From Bacillota bacterium (lineage in GTDB: Bacteria; Bacillota; Clostridia; Peptostreptococcales; Anaerovoracaceae), in contig JAEEGU010000051.1 of NCBI GenBank assembly GCA_016280485.1, positions 136,327 through 200,326 of the forward strand: DNA of 64,000 nt, given 5' to 3'. This document shows, piece by piece, positions 29,098 to 37,700 of this stretch. How positions within the stretch are numbered: position 1 is the stretch's first letter; the number at the start of each line of letters is the position of its first letter. The position numbers were made by a program, and so were the translations under genes. Under the pieces are notes generated by a model, which was not told the DNA's origin, made no database searches, and saw only the letters and a list, made by a program, of their open reading frames with translations.

Positions 29098-29520
29098 TTA
29101 GATTCCAAAAACTTGAAGGGAATCAAGCATATCTCCATCGACTTCAACGACTCTTTCCGGCTGGGGCGAGCTGGTGGAATTGGCCGTTTTTGTCGCAGGA
29201 TACTGGATTGTGGGTTGAATTACGGTAATCGTTGGCTTCTTTACGGATCCCTTGGGCCTTCCGCGCTTTTTCCCGGTTGGCGCCTTTTCCGTTCTGGTTC
29301 CGCCGCTGGAGTTGATAGGACCCGCAGCGGAAAGAATTCGCTGCGCAATCATATCTGCAAGTTTCTCGTGATTCGCCTTGAGTAAGATACATTCTGTGAA
29401 GAATGCCGTGATTTGCCGGGGTTTCGTTTTATCCAGGAAGTAATTGTATGCTGCCGCTTGATCCGGGTCGTCCAGATTAAAAGTCAGATGCACTCCGACT
29501 TTGCTGTTACTGCTGGCCAT
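29098..29520 (-). CDS. ParR-like partner of the ParM protein
   Basis: 140 aa; VGVHLTFNLDDPDQAAAYNYFLDKTKPRQITAFFTECI; start overlaps the parM stop. Confidence 0.55.
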   Translation of the reverse strand: MASSNSKVGVHLTFNLDDPDQAAAYNYFLDKTKPRQITAFFTECILLKANHEKLADMIAQRILSAAGPINSSGGTRTEKAPTGKKRGRPKGSVKKPTITVIQPTIQYPATKTANSTSSPQPERVVEVDGDMLDSLQVFGI

Positions 29521-30460
29521 TTTCGCGCCTCAATATGGCGGCGTAAAGCGCCTCATATCCCTTGGCGTTTGCTTTGGGATCCGGAATAAACTCAGGATCC
29601 ACGATCCGGCCGCAGGCTTGAATGTAAGGCGCCAGCCTTGCAGCACCGCCACCGACAAAAATGGCTTTGTTGGTGGACAGGTCGATGCCAAGCTCAAACA
29701 GTTTGGAGACAATGCTGTTGACCCGGTTTTGTGCTTCAGCGGTAACATAGGGCAGGAGGTTCGTGCTGCTGTTCAATTCGCGGTTGGTTTCCAGCATTTG
29801 ATCAATCTGGTCTTCCGAAACGATCTGTCCGGTTCCGGATTGAATTGCCTGGGCCGCGTCATTGAACAGGTGGATCATTCCGGCGTCCAGAGACCTGCAC
29901 ATCTTCGGATCCAAACGCCCGCTGTTCAGCTCGACTACGTCGGTCGTGTAACCGCCGATGTCAACGATAAAGCACTTGCGGTAGTTTTTGATCCGGGAAA
30001 ACTCCGGCACGATCGCCGAGAACCCCTGGGGAAATACCTTTACGTCCTGGATATAGATTTGGTAGTCGATGTTCCGGTTGGAAAAATCAACCTGGCCGCG
30101 TTTGAAATATGCGGCAAAACGGTCTTGCAGCCGTGCGACGTCTCTGGGAGGCAGGCCGACAGCAAGCACAATCGGAACCCGGACACTCGTTGCGTCAATC
30201 CCCCTCGTTTTCAGCTCACGCAGAATTGCGAACAGGGAAAGAACGAAGTACCCCTCCGAGTCAGTTTTATCAGTCGCATAATTGACTCTATGGGTTGTCA
30301 GAGCGTAGCGTCGGCCGTTGTATGTCAGACTCTCCGTGAACATGGAGTTGCCAGTCTGCACCTCTTCAACGCCGGCTACGAATACATGATTAGCGGTTTT
30401 GATGCAGCGATTGCCGGTATCAATGCCGATAATCAGTGGGGCAGGATTGATGTAGGTCAA
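29507..30460 (-). CDS. parM: ParM/StbA-like actin-family plasmid segregation protein
   Basis: IIGIDTGNRCIKTAN (phosphate 1), FIVDIGGYTTDVV (phosphate 2), IFVGGGAARLAPYI (adenosine motif). Confidence 0.8.
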   Translation of the reverse strand: MTYINPAPLIIGIDTGNRCIKTANHVFVAGVEEVQTGNSMFTESLTYNGRRYALTTHRVNYATDKTDSEGYFVLSLFAILRELKTRGIDATSVRVPIVLAVGLPPRDVARLQDRFAAYFKRGQVDFSNRNIDYQIYIQDVKVFPQGFSAIVPEFSRIKNYRKCFIVDIGGYTTDVVELNSGRLDPKMCRSLDAGMIHLFNDAAQAIQSGTGQIVSEDQIDQMLETNRELNSSTNLLPYVTAEAQNRVNSIVSKLFELGIDLSTNKAIFVGGGAARLAPYIQACGRIVDPEFIPDPKANAKGYEALYAAILRRENGQQ

Positions 30461-30536
30461 AGAACATACCTTCTTTCATGTGAATGTTGGCGCGCACACC
30501 ACAGGGGGCTTCTCCTCCAGGGAGAAGAAGTCCGCT

Positions 30537-31910
30537 CTAATGTGACCGAATATAGTAAAGCCAATCGTCGTAACCCTTCGAGCGTGAGGGCCAGTAATTA
30601 GACTTTTCTGTATGTTGGATACCTGCTTCCTCCAGCGCAACGCACAGGGCGCACAGGTAGGTAAACGGGTTGCCGGTTTTCTTCGGCAGCGGAACTTGAT
30701 TGACGATCGCAAGATCCTTGAGCTCCTGCAGCTTTTTGATAGCGGTTTCGTCGTCCCAGACCATTGCAGGAAATTCGAAGCCGTTTGCCGCCATGAGTTC
30801 TCTCAATGCGAGAGATCCAGCCCGAACATTCAAGTTTGTGATCCGATCCATATCCAGGCAGTTGTAAATCGTCCGGACACCGTTTGCCTTCAGCCAATCA
30901 AGAACTGGTTTAAGACAAGCGGTGACATTAACTCCCTGGATTGCGAGGACTAAAACAGGCTCCTTCGAGAGCGCGGCAATAACGTCCGCTTTCAATGGGC
31001 CCTCGGTCAGCATGATGCGGGTGGAGCAGGTCAGGTCCCCCCCTACCCTGCTGCTGCTGACCACATGACATTTCGATATGCCGTCCTGAACGCTTCCAGG
31101 CAGCATCTTGTTCGATAATGTCATGTACCGAAGGCCACTCCCCTGTCTTCTTACCTGAAAACAGACGATTTGGCCTCGTTCATTTCTGGTTGGGATCAGA
31201 ATGCCCTTGACCAGGTAGAAACACCAGTGTTTTCCGACTTTGAAGAATCCCGGAATCCCAGTGAAATCATTGAATCCTTTTTCCTTCAGTGCTGCTACAG
31301 TCATTAACCCCAAAGCTATCGCCGACTTGGAAACCTTTACCGGCAAGTTCTGAATTGCGGCCTCTGTTTCCTTGGAAAACCTTGGATGCTGATAGGGACT
31401 GTCCGGTATCGACCGGTATTGATTTCTGTCAATAACGGCATCACTGAGGCCCCTGCTGCGAAGATGGTCCCGATGCTCTGGAGTCAGTTTGAATGGCTCC
31501 AGATCGAGAAGCGCATTGTACACCGCATTCTTTTCTTCGTCTGACGCCTGCCGGATCACCGGCGCGGCCGGAGTCGTTGAGCGAACGTGTCTCTGAGGTC
31601 CCGTCGGGGTGCTGCCCCCATACAACTCTTGCCGGAGTTGAGCAATGGTTTCTTTTGCTCGCGCACTCCCCTTTTGGTAAGATTCGTTGAATCGTACCAG
31701 GGAATAAAGTGCGACAGCGCCGCCCTTAGAATTACATTTCGGACATTTGAACGTATCTTTTTGGTAGTTTACGTTCAACGTGTACCCCTTGTGATTGCAG
31801 ATCGGGCATTTGAAATTTACGGAAGACGAAGTCGGTGCAATTTGCGATCCGGGCCTCGGGTCAAGCCCTAAGATACCGACGACGTCGAAAATCCTTATGG
31901 GCTCACCCAT
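30537..31910 (-). CDS. Primase/toprim-like protein with N-terminal CxxC-type zinc finger
   Basis: NFKCPICNHKGYTLNVNYQKDTFKCPKCNSKGGAVALY; LTEGPLKADVIAAL; downstream DUF3854-like region. Confidence 0.65.
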   Translation of the reverse strand: MGEPIRIFDVVGILGLDPRPGSQIAPTSSSVNFKCPICNHKGYTLNVNYQKDTFKCPKCNSKGGAVALYSLVRFNESYQKGSARAKETIAQLRQELYGGSTPTGPQRHVRSTTPAAPVIRQASDEEKNAVYNALLDLEPFKLTPEHRDHLRSRGLSDAVIDRNQYRSIPDSPYQHPRFSKETEAAIQNLPVKVSKSAIALGLMTVAALKEKGFNDFTGIPGFFKVGKHWCFYLVKGILIPTRNERGQIVCFQVRRQGSGLRYMTLSNKMLPGSVQDGISKCHVVSSSRVGGDLTCSTRIMLTEGPLKADVIAALSKEPVLVLAIQGVNVTACLKPVLDWLKANGVRTIYNCLDMDRITNLNVRAGSLALRELMAANGFEFPAMVWDDETAIKKLQELKDLAIVNQVPLPKKTGNPFTYLCALCVALEEAGIQHTEKSNYWPSRSKGYDDWLYYIRSH

Positions 31911-31955
31911 ATTCTCTTCCTCCTTTTTGTCGGGGCGGCAGAGCCGCCCCCGGAT

Positions 31956-32864
31956 TCAGCTTTCAAGAACCATGTTTGCCGCGGCAATCAGTCTGGGGAA
32001 TCTGCTCGCGGACCGATACTGGTTATTTGTCCTGTTGGTGATGTACAGAAGATAATTCATGTCGCAGGCCTTGATGTCCCCCAGTGTGCGCCCGGCATAC
32101 TTTCCATTCGGGAAAACCATGCGGAACGCATCATTGAGATTGGCCGGAGGATCCTTCCTCTGCGCTTCTGCCAACGCCGCAGCGATAATCGTCGGCACTC
32201 CAGTCTGGCCAGCATCCATCCCCGGAGCAGGCGGAGCGTTCTGATACGGCTTCACATTCGTCCATTCCGCTGACGCAGCCTGTAAAGGCGGCGTGACCGG
32301 AGAGCGGTTGACCTCGGTATCAGGCGACGGACCGGTAAAAGGAATAACCGGCGCGTCGGCGAAGCTATTTGGCCCGGCGCCGTCCAGGTCATTATCGTTC
32401 TGCGCATCCAGAATGTTGAAGCCTGCGTTGGCCAGTGCCCGTCCTATGGCGCTGGTTTCTGCAGTCTCAAAAGCGGAATCGTTCACGATTCCCTCCTTAA
32501 CCAAGGGCGAAGAACCATAACCCGTGGCAACCTCCTCTCCGTTAATTAAGACCGTTGCCTTAAAACGCTCAGTATAGAGAGTTCCGAGCGAGTCCGGATC
32601 CTGTACCCGGCTAAGGTATTCGGTATGCAGTCTTCCGTCACACTCATAGTGAGCGCAAAAACGACGGAACCACCGGATCCGGTCAGCTACCAGAAGGTAC
32701 TTCCCGGTTTTTCCATTCCTGTCTGTGACGTCGATCGGCGCAGGAGCCGGAACTTCGGACTCAGGCGGGAATGGTAATTTCGTTATTTCCAATACGATTT
32801 CTCCTTTCTGTACCTCCGCTCTGTGGCGGCTCTGATGATTTTGTAATTGGTGGACTGATCCCAT
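31956..32864 (-). CDS. Phage/plasmid recombination-type protein (ERF/Rad52-like flavour)
   Basis: FKATVLINGEEVATGYGSSPLVKEGIVNDSAFETAETSAIGRALANAGF. Confidence 0.4.
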   Translation of the reverse strand: MGSVHQLQNHQSRHRAEVQKGEIVLEITKLPFPPESEVPAPAPIDVTDRNGKTGKYLLVADRIRWFRRFCAHYECDGRLHTEYLSRVQDPDSLGTLYTERFKATVLINGEEVATGYGSSPLVKEGIVNDSAFETAETSAIGRALANAGFNILDAQNDNDLDGAGPNSFADAPVIPFTGPSPDTEVNRSPVTPPLQAASAEWTNVKPYQNAPPAPGMDAGQTGVPTIIAAALAEAQRKDPPANLNDAFRMVFPNGKYAGRTLGDIKACDMNYLLYITNRTNNQYRSASRFPRLIAAANMVLES

Positions 32865-33838
32865 ACAGCCCTGTACCGAAGAGCTTTGTTTGCCATAGCA
32901 AACATATCTTCATCGGAGACGGTGAGAACAAATCGTCTTACTTTGAACTTCTCCCCGGTAAAGTGCGCCATCTTCCCTTTCAATGCTTTTTTTGCATCGA
33001 AATTTTCAACAACGATTGTCCAAGGATACTTCGCAAGCTCTTTGCCCTTCATTTCGTTTCTGGTGATGCTGATCGTCGTCACCCAGGTAATTGCTCCAAC
33101 TTCCGCAGAGGGATTGACTTTCACCTGATTGTATGAAAAAGTGTTTCCCTGTGAGCCATTCGCAACACCAGCCAGGACAGCCTGGAGGTACGTCGCAGCG
33201 TCAGCCGTTGCCTGCCATGGGCTTTGGCCCTGCTGCATGCATCCAAGCGCGTAGTCGATTGCCTGTTTTGCTGTTTCCAGCGTGCTTAACGCCTCTTGAC
33301 TCAATTTCAACCCAGAAGGCTGCCTTGGGGCAAAAGCGCGTTGAACAGTCTCGGCGTGTATTGCGTCGAGCACGTAGATTGGGAAATTGTGGTGTACGCT
33401 CTTTCCGTTGGAAGAAAGAGTACATCGAACAAAGGAATACTTCCCCTGCATCTCAGCACTGTTTTCTCCCGTGGGGGGTCGTAAAACCACCTTAAAATCT
33501 CCGCTGGTCGCAGAATTAAATAACCTGCTGACCTTACCGTCGTTCTGTTCTCTTAAATCCTGTTCTTGTGGCTGTTCACTCTCCTCTTGATACTGATTTT
33601 GATTTTGTGCCGGGGACGAATAGCCTTGCGCGGGTATTTGCGCAGCGGCTTGTCCGTGACTCTGCTGCGTTTGAATGCCCTGTGCCGGTTGCGTCGACTG
33701 GGGTTGCTGGGGCACCATTTGCACATACCCAGGTCGAGTACCGTAACCTTGCGGCGTTGCCGGTGGCGCTGGCTGCAGCGCTTGTGCCGGCGCGGTGTTC
33801 GCCATAGTTCTCTCCTCCTTAGTAAAAAAATAACACAA
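32783..33838 (-). CDS. Hypothetical protein with Pro/Gln-rich N-terminus (start probably MANTAPAQ)
   Basis: 351-aa ORF; promoter 33943-33971 upstream. Confidence 0.55.
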   Translation of the reverse strand: MCYFFTKEERTMANTAPAQALQPAPPATPQGYGTRPGYVQMVPQQPQSTQPAQGIQTQQSHGQAAAQIPAQGYSSPAQNQNQYQEESEQPQEQDLREQNDGKVSRLFNSATSGDFKVVLRPPTGENSAEMQGKYSFVRCTLSSNGKSVHHNFPIYVLDAIHAETVQRAFAPRQPSGLKLSQEALSTLETAKQAIDYALGCMQQGQSPWQATADAATYLQAVLAGVANGSQGNTFSYNQVKVNPSAEVGAITWVTTISITRNEMKGKELAKYPWTIVVENFDAKKALKGKMAHFTGEKFKVRRFVLTVSDEDMFAMANKALRYRAVWDQSTNYKIIRAATERRYRKEKSYWK

Positions 33839-33942
33839 TCTTCCTATGTCAGAAGACTGTGTGAACGTACACTACACGCTCCTGACGGCACATGAAACCG
33901 ATAGTTTCCGGCCCTATAGGTAACTTCGTAATGTACGCTTAT

Positions 33943-33971
33943 AGTATATACTATTCTTATTGTTGTGTCAA
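33943..33971 (-). promoter_or_regulatory. Promoter TTGACA-17-TATACT
   Basis: Minus: TTGACA CAACAATAAGAATAGTA TATACT. Confidence 0.8.
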
Positions 33972-34029
33972 CTTCAATTTGAGAAAATTGTAAAAAAAAA
34001 TATTTTTTATATTTTTTTCAGGCTCAGAG

Positions 34030-34058
34030 TTGACAGATAATTTCTCGTGTTGTAATAT
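34030..34058 (+). promoter_or_regulatory. Promoter for the 47-aa ORF
   Basis: TCAGAG-TTGACA-17-TAATAT. Confidence 0.6.
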
Positions 34059-34184
34059 TGTCGTAGATAGTGGTCTGGAAATTTTGAACCACAATATATA
34101 GATTTGATTTCGACAACCCAGAAATGATACTGTTGTTCTGAAAATTCTGGATATGATTTATGCTCAACAAGGGAGGTTAATGAT

Positions 34185-34328
34185 ATGTATTCCGAGTACA
34201 CCATTGAAGTTTTCGGCAAGGAAGTTGCTGTCCGAAATTGCGACGGTCGGCCTGCGACGCAGAACGAATGCGATGCAGAAAATGAAATCATCGCCCAGAT
34301 GATCGCCGATGGCGTTGAAATTCCGTAA
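34185..34328 (+). CDS. Small protein (47 aa), own promoter, RBS and terminator
   Basis: MYSEYTIEVFGKEVAVRNCDGRPATQNECDAENEIIAQMIADGVEIP*; RBS GGGAGG; terminator GGGAGGCAGTTATCGCTGCCTCCCCTTTTTTT at ~34342-34373. Below the ORF-track size cutoff. Confidence 0.65.
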   Translation: MYSEYTIEVFGKEVAVRNCDGRPATQNECDAENEIIAQMIADGVEIP

Positions 34329-34383
34329 TTATCTGAATTTCGGGAGGCAGTTATCGCTGCCTCCCCTTTTTTTGCTTTACGAT

Positions 34384-34944
34384 TAGTATTGATTTCTTGG
34401 TTTATTGAAATATTGATATATTTGTTTATTGCATTATTGCCGTGCTGTTTTATTTATCTATTGCTTTATTTCTTTATTGCTTACATTTCTACGGCCCCCG
34501 TTAGCGCTTATCACGTGGCAGCAGTTAATTGATTAACACGCATATTGGCCTTCAGAAATGATATTTGTCACATAGATATTGGGATAATGGTTTATTGCTT
34601 TATTGATTTACGGCAATATTACTTTATTGTTTTATTGCGTTATTGAAGTCTTGCTGCATTGGATTATTGTGTTATTGGGAAATACCGTTTACGACAGAGA
34701 ACGCCCCGACGATCCGATCTATTTGATTATTGCGTTATGGTTTTATTGCTTTAATGTTTTATTGTTGTATTGGTATGTTGGCATATTGTTTTATTGGTCT
34801 ATTGCGTTATTAAGATATTGCTTTTTAGGATCCGGCAAATTCAGAGTGACAATCGAGAATGTATTGAGATATTGTCTTGTTGTATTATTATTACAGATTT
34901 ATTGCAATATTGTTTTATTGGTATGTTGCTATACTGCGTTATTG
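34384..34944. repeat. Octad array: ~47 units of 8-bp period (NNNTATTG) in four blocks; putative centromere/partition site
   Basis: Blocks 34384-34479 (12 units), 34574-34677 (13), 34717-34820 (13), 34859-34882 plus 34897-34944 (9); 29 of 47 units end in exact TATTG. Confidence 0.85.
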
Positions 34945-35012
34945 CTTACAATAGAGCAATACAAAAGGAGGCCGCTGCCTCTCGACAGCGGCCGTTTTTT
35001 TTGACGACACAT

Positions 35013-35615
35013 CTAAGGTGGCGCCAAAAACCTGCTATTTGCCGATAGCTCGGCGGGAGACTTATAAGAAATACCCCGATTTTCTGGCGTATCAGCATAG
35101 AAATATATTCCGATACGCAGTTTGCTGACGACAGTGCTGCCGTCATAGTCCAGGACGAGGGACATCCTGGACGCCCCTCCGCAGGGAAGGGTTTTTTGTG
35201 ATTCCGATTTGATCATCATAGTCGGAATCACTACTTTGGAATCTCTCCACCTGTAGATCAGGGGGAGGGATATCCCATGCCGGAGATCACGAAGGTAGAT
35301 AGATCTCTCGGCATCTGGCTGGCCGGGGAAGCCCCGCCAACCAATCGTTTTTTCCGCTACGTACGGGGGCAGCTCCATGAACAGCTCTCGAACATAGCGG
35401 ATTGTGGCGGTCTCACCGCCGAAGTACCGTGCCACGCCTTGTGACACAGCATGATTCCCGAGGATTAAATCAATCGCCCGAGAACCTTTCCTCCACCGCA
35501 GAATCTCTGTCGTGGAGGAGCTTTTTTGCGTCTTTGACGTAATGGAGGTTGATTCCTCCAATTTTCCCGCCTCCTTTCTACTTCCTCTTGGATAGCAGGA
35601 AGTCAACCGGATCAT
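35013..35615 (-). CDS. Hypothetical protein
   Basis: 200-aa ORF downstream of a promoter and structured leader. Confidence 0.45.
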   Translation of the reverse strand: MIRLTSCYPRGSRKEAGKLEESTSITSKTQKSSSTTEILRWRKGSRAIDLILGNHAVSQGVARYFGGETATIRYVRELFMELPPYVAEKTIGWRGFPGQPDAERSIYLRDLRHGISLPLIYRWRDSKVVIPTMMIKSESQKTLPCGGASRMSLVLDYDGSTVVSKLRIGIYFYADTPENRGISYKSPAELSANSRFLAPP

Positions 35616-35639
35616 TGTGGAGCATTACCCTCTGAGCGA

Positions 35640-35834
35640 AGTTGATTCGGTGAGAGGGGAATGACGCATGTTGCCATGACCACAAAAAACGCCCACATCC
35701 GTTTTGGGTACAGTGGAAGCAGAGCCCACGAGCCTTACCCGTGCGCTTTGCGCTACACCCATAGGAGTGAACGTGACTTCGTCTAAAAGCAGCTCGTTAA
35801 GCTGCTTTTACAATTCTTCGTTAAGTACGATGTT
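35640..35834 (-). ncRNA. Candidate structured leader RNA / attenuator
   Basis: Nested GGGTA(...GTGG...CCAC...)TACCC, GCGC-AAA-GCGC, AAAACG-GATGTGGG-CGTTTT, AAAAGCAGCT-TAACG-AGCTGCTTTT hairpins between promoter 35835-35863 and ORF 35615. Confidence 0.45.
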
Positions 35835-35863
35835 ATTATATACTATTGGCATTGTTTTGTCAA
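35835..35863 (-). promoter_or_regulatory. Promoter TTGACA-17-TATAAT
   Basis: Minus: TTGACA AAACAATGCCAATAGTA TATAAT. Confidence 0.8.
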
Positions 35864-35991
35864 TAGGACGCGAAGGTGAATTCTGGGCTTGTGATTTAGC
35901 GAACAATTTGTACACAACCGAATATAAAACCCGACTCGTTCAATGATTCATCGAACAAGCCGGGGGCGTTGAGGCAAGAAGTATGTCAGGA

Positions 35992-36198
35992 TTACTCGAT
36001 AAAACCATTCTCTTTGGCGTACAGATGAATTGCCTGGTCGACAATGTCACTGCGGGGAATTTTGGTTTTATAGTTTATCAGATCGATCAGATCTTTTGTG
36101 GCCGTAGGCAGAGAGAAGGTGTAATTCTTTTTGAGCTCGGGGAGAGAAGCGTTCTCGCTCTCACTGTTTGCAAGCTGCATCTCAAGAAAGTTGGGCAT
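35992..36198 (-). CDS. RHH-type DNA-binding protein, putative ParB-equivalent partner of ParA
   Basis: 68 aa, YTFSLPTATKDLIDLINYKTKIPRSDIVDQAIHLYAKENG; directly downstream of parA. Confidence 0.6.
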   Translation of the reverse strand: MPNFLEMQLANSESENASLPELKKNYTFSLPTATKDLIDLINYKTKIPRSDIVDQAIHLYAKENGFIE

Positions 36199-36203
36199 CG
36201 ATA

Positions 36204-37016
36204 TTACCTCCTTAACATAAGCTGCGTGGCAAATTCTTTGATGAATTCTTCCGCAAGGGAAGTATAGTCCAGGGAGATGTTGCAGCTCGGATATTGATAG
36301 ATCACATTCTTGCGATCATCGTGGGCCTGGTCAATCGTTACGCACTGACGAATTTGGGTATTAAAAACCTTGTACCCGCATTCCTTGGCCATCGCATCGA
36401 TTTCACCGGAGATCTTTTGCCCGATCTTCGTTCTTGCGTTCGTTCTTGTCAGGACAATTCCCGCTACTTGCAGCTTTTTGTTCAGGCGATCCTGCACACT
36501 CTTGATAAGATCCAGAAGGCCTTCGATTCCTTCTTTACTGCCGAGATCTCTGTTCGCAGGGATCAGGCAGACGTCCGCAACACACAGCGCATTTACAACC
36601 AGGTAGCTCAGGTTGGGAGGACAGTCCATAAGTACGACATTGTACTTTGAAATCGCCGGGCTCTTTTCGAGCCTGTCCCGCAGCGTGAACATGGCGGCGA
36701 TCGGGTTTTTATTAAGCTCTGCCTCGATATTTCCCATTTCGTCCTTGCTGGACGGGCAAAGATCGAACCAAGGGAGCCGCTGGATCGTTTCGCCAATATC
36801 CATCATTCGGTTTTTGTCAGTAGTGAGAACATTGTAGACGGTTGGCCCGGAGACAGCGCCGGCATACGTGCTCAGGTTTGCCTGTACATCAAGGTCAATG
36901 ACCAGGACTTCAGCACCCTTCTTATGAAGAGCTGCGGCGAGACATTCGCAGGTCGTGGTTTTTGCTACTCCGCCTTTTTGATTTGCGATTGCGATAATAA
37001 GCGGCTTTGCTGCCAA
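36204..37016 (-). CDS. parA: ParA/Soj-family partition ATPase (ORF open to 37046; TTG at ~37016 has a good RBS)
   Basis: IAIANQKGGVAKTTTCECLAAAL; VLVIDLDVQANLSTY; VVLMDCPPNLSYLVVNAL. Confidence 0.9.
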   Translation of the reverse strand: MAAKPLIIAIANQKGGVAKTTTCECLAAALHKKGAEVLVIDLDVQANLSTYAGAVSGPTVYNVLTTDKNRMMDIGETIQRLPWFDLCPSSKDEMGNIEAELNKNPIAAMFTLRDRLEKSPAISKYNVVLMDCPPNLSYLVVNALCVADVCLIPANRDLGSKEGIEGLLDLIKSVQDRLNKKLQVAGIVLTRTNARTKIGQKISGEIDAMAKECGYKVFNTQIRQCVTIDQAHDDRKNVIYQYPSCNISLDYTSLAEEFIKEFATQLMLRR

Positions 37017-37060
37017 AGAAAACATCTCCTCTCTGATTGAACTCAAATATGTATTTGCGG

Positions 37061-37092
37061 GTTTATTGGGATATTGATTTACTCATTTATTG
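37061..37092. promoter_or_regulatory. Octads (gtttattg ggatattg atttactc atttattg) in the parA 5' leader; putative autoregulatory operator
   Basis: Same 8-bp period and TATTG core as the 34.4-34.9 kb array. Confidence 0.6.
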
Positions 37093-37141
37093 TTTTACAT
37101 ATTTGAAAAAATAATTAAAGCGACGCCTTAATTACAGGGCC

Positions 37142-37170
37142 ATTATATACTATTTGTTTTAATCTGTCAA
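37142..37170 (-). promoter_or_regulatory. parA promoter TTGACA-17-TATAAT
   Basis: Minus: TTGACA GATTAAAACAAATAGTA TATAAT. Confidence 0.85.
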
Positions 37171-37181
37171 CTCTGCTTCAA

Positions 37182-37217
37182 AAAAAACAGAATCCCCGGT
37201 GCAAGAATCAGGGATTC
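37182..37217 (-). terminator. Terminator of the lepB/TM operon
   Basis: Minus: GAATCCC...GGGGATTC-TGTTTTTTTT. Confidence 0.6.
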
Positions 37218-37481
37218 AGCCGCAACAGCCAGATAAATGAGAGGCCGGCGCCATAAAAAGGCCTACACTCTAAAGAGTCGCACCCACCTGCAGGCGGGAG
37301 AGCGAGCTTTTTTCAATTCTGATTGCTTCCTGAGAGGCGCGAGAATCGTCTGTGAGCGATTTACTGATAAAATGGTGTCCATTCCCGTTTCAGGCGTCGT
37401 TCATTCGTCTGCGCGGTCCTTGTGCTTTCACGCAACGCTTCCAATAACGCCTGAAATATTACAGATTACGCGCTGCTCTTG

Positions 37482-37679
37482 TTATCCTGCATTGATACCG
37501 GAGACACCGTTGTCCAGGATATCACTAACCCAGGCAAACAGACTCCTGATAGCGTCTGAAATCGTTTTAACGATTGCGTGAAGATCTATCACATCAAGGT
37601 AATGCAGCACAATAAGTCCGAGGACAAGCAGAATGGCGATTGAAATGATAAACCTCAACACTCGAATCGTAAGCAGCAT
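37482..37679 (-). CDS. Small membrane protein
   Basis: 65 aa, TM helix IISIAILLVLGLIVLHYLDVI. Confidence 0.45.
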   Translation of the reverse strand: MLLTIRVLRFIISIAILLVLGLIVLHYLDVIDLHAIVKTISDAIRSLFAWVSDILDNGVSGINAG

Positions 37680-37700
37680 ATAGTCAATCCCTCCCTGATA

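Noticed and set aside
29501-30601. 366-aa plus-strand ORF
   Set aside because: Antisense to parM, whose actin-fold motifs are clear on the minus strand.
34384-34944. Possible CRISPR or simple AT microsatellite
   Set aside because: Period is 8 with variable first three bases and constant TATTG; not repeat-spacer, and not a simple homogenous microsatellite.
34603-35048. ORFs of 133 and 92 aa in the 34.6-35.0 kb region
   Set aside because: Leu/Tyr/Val-rich translation of the octad array; no coding signals.
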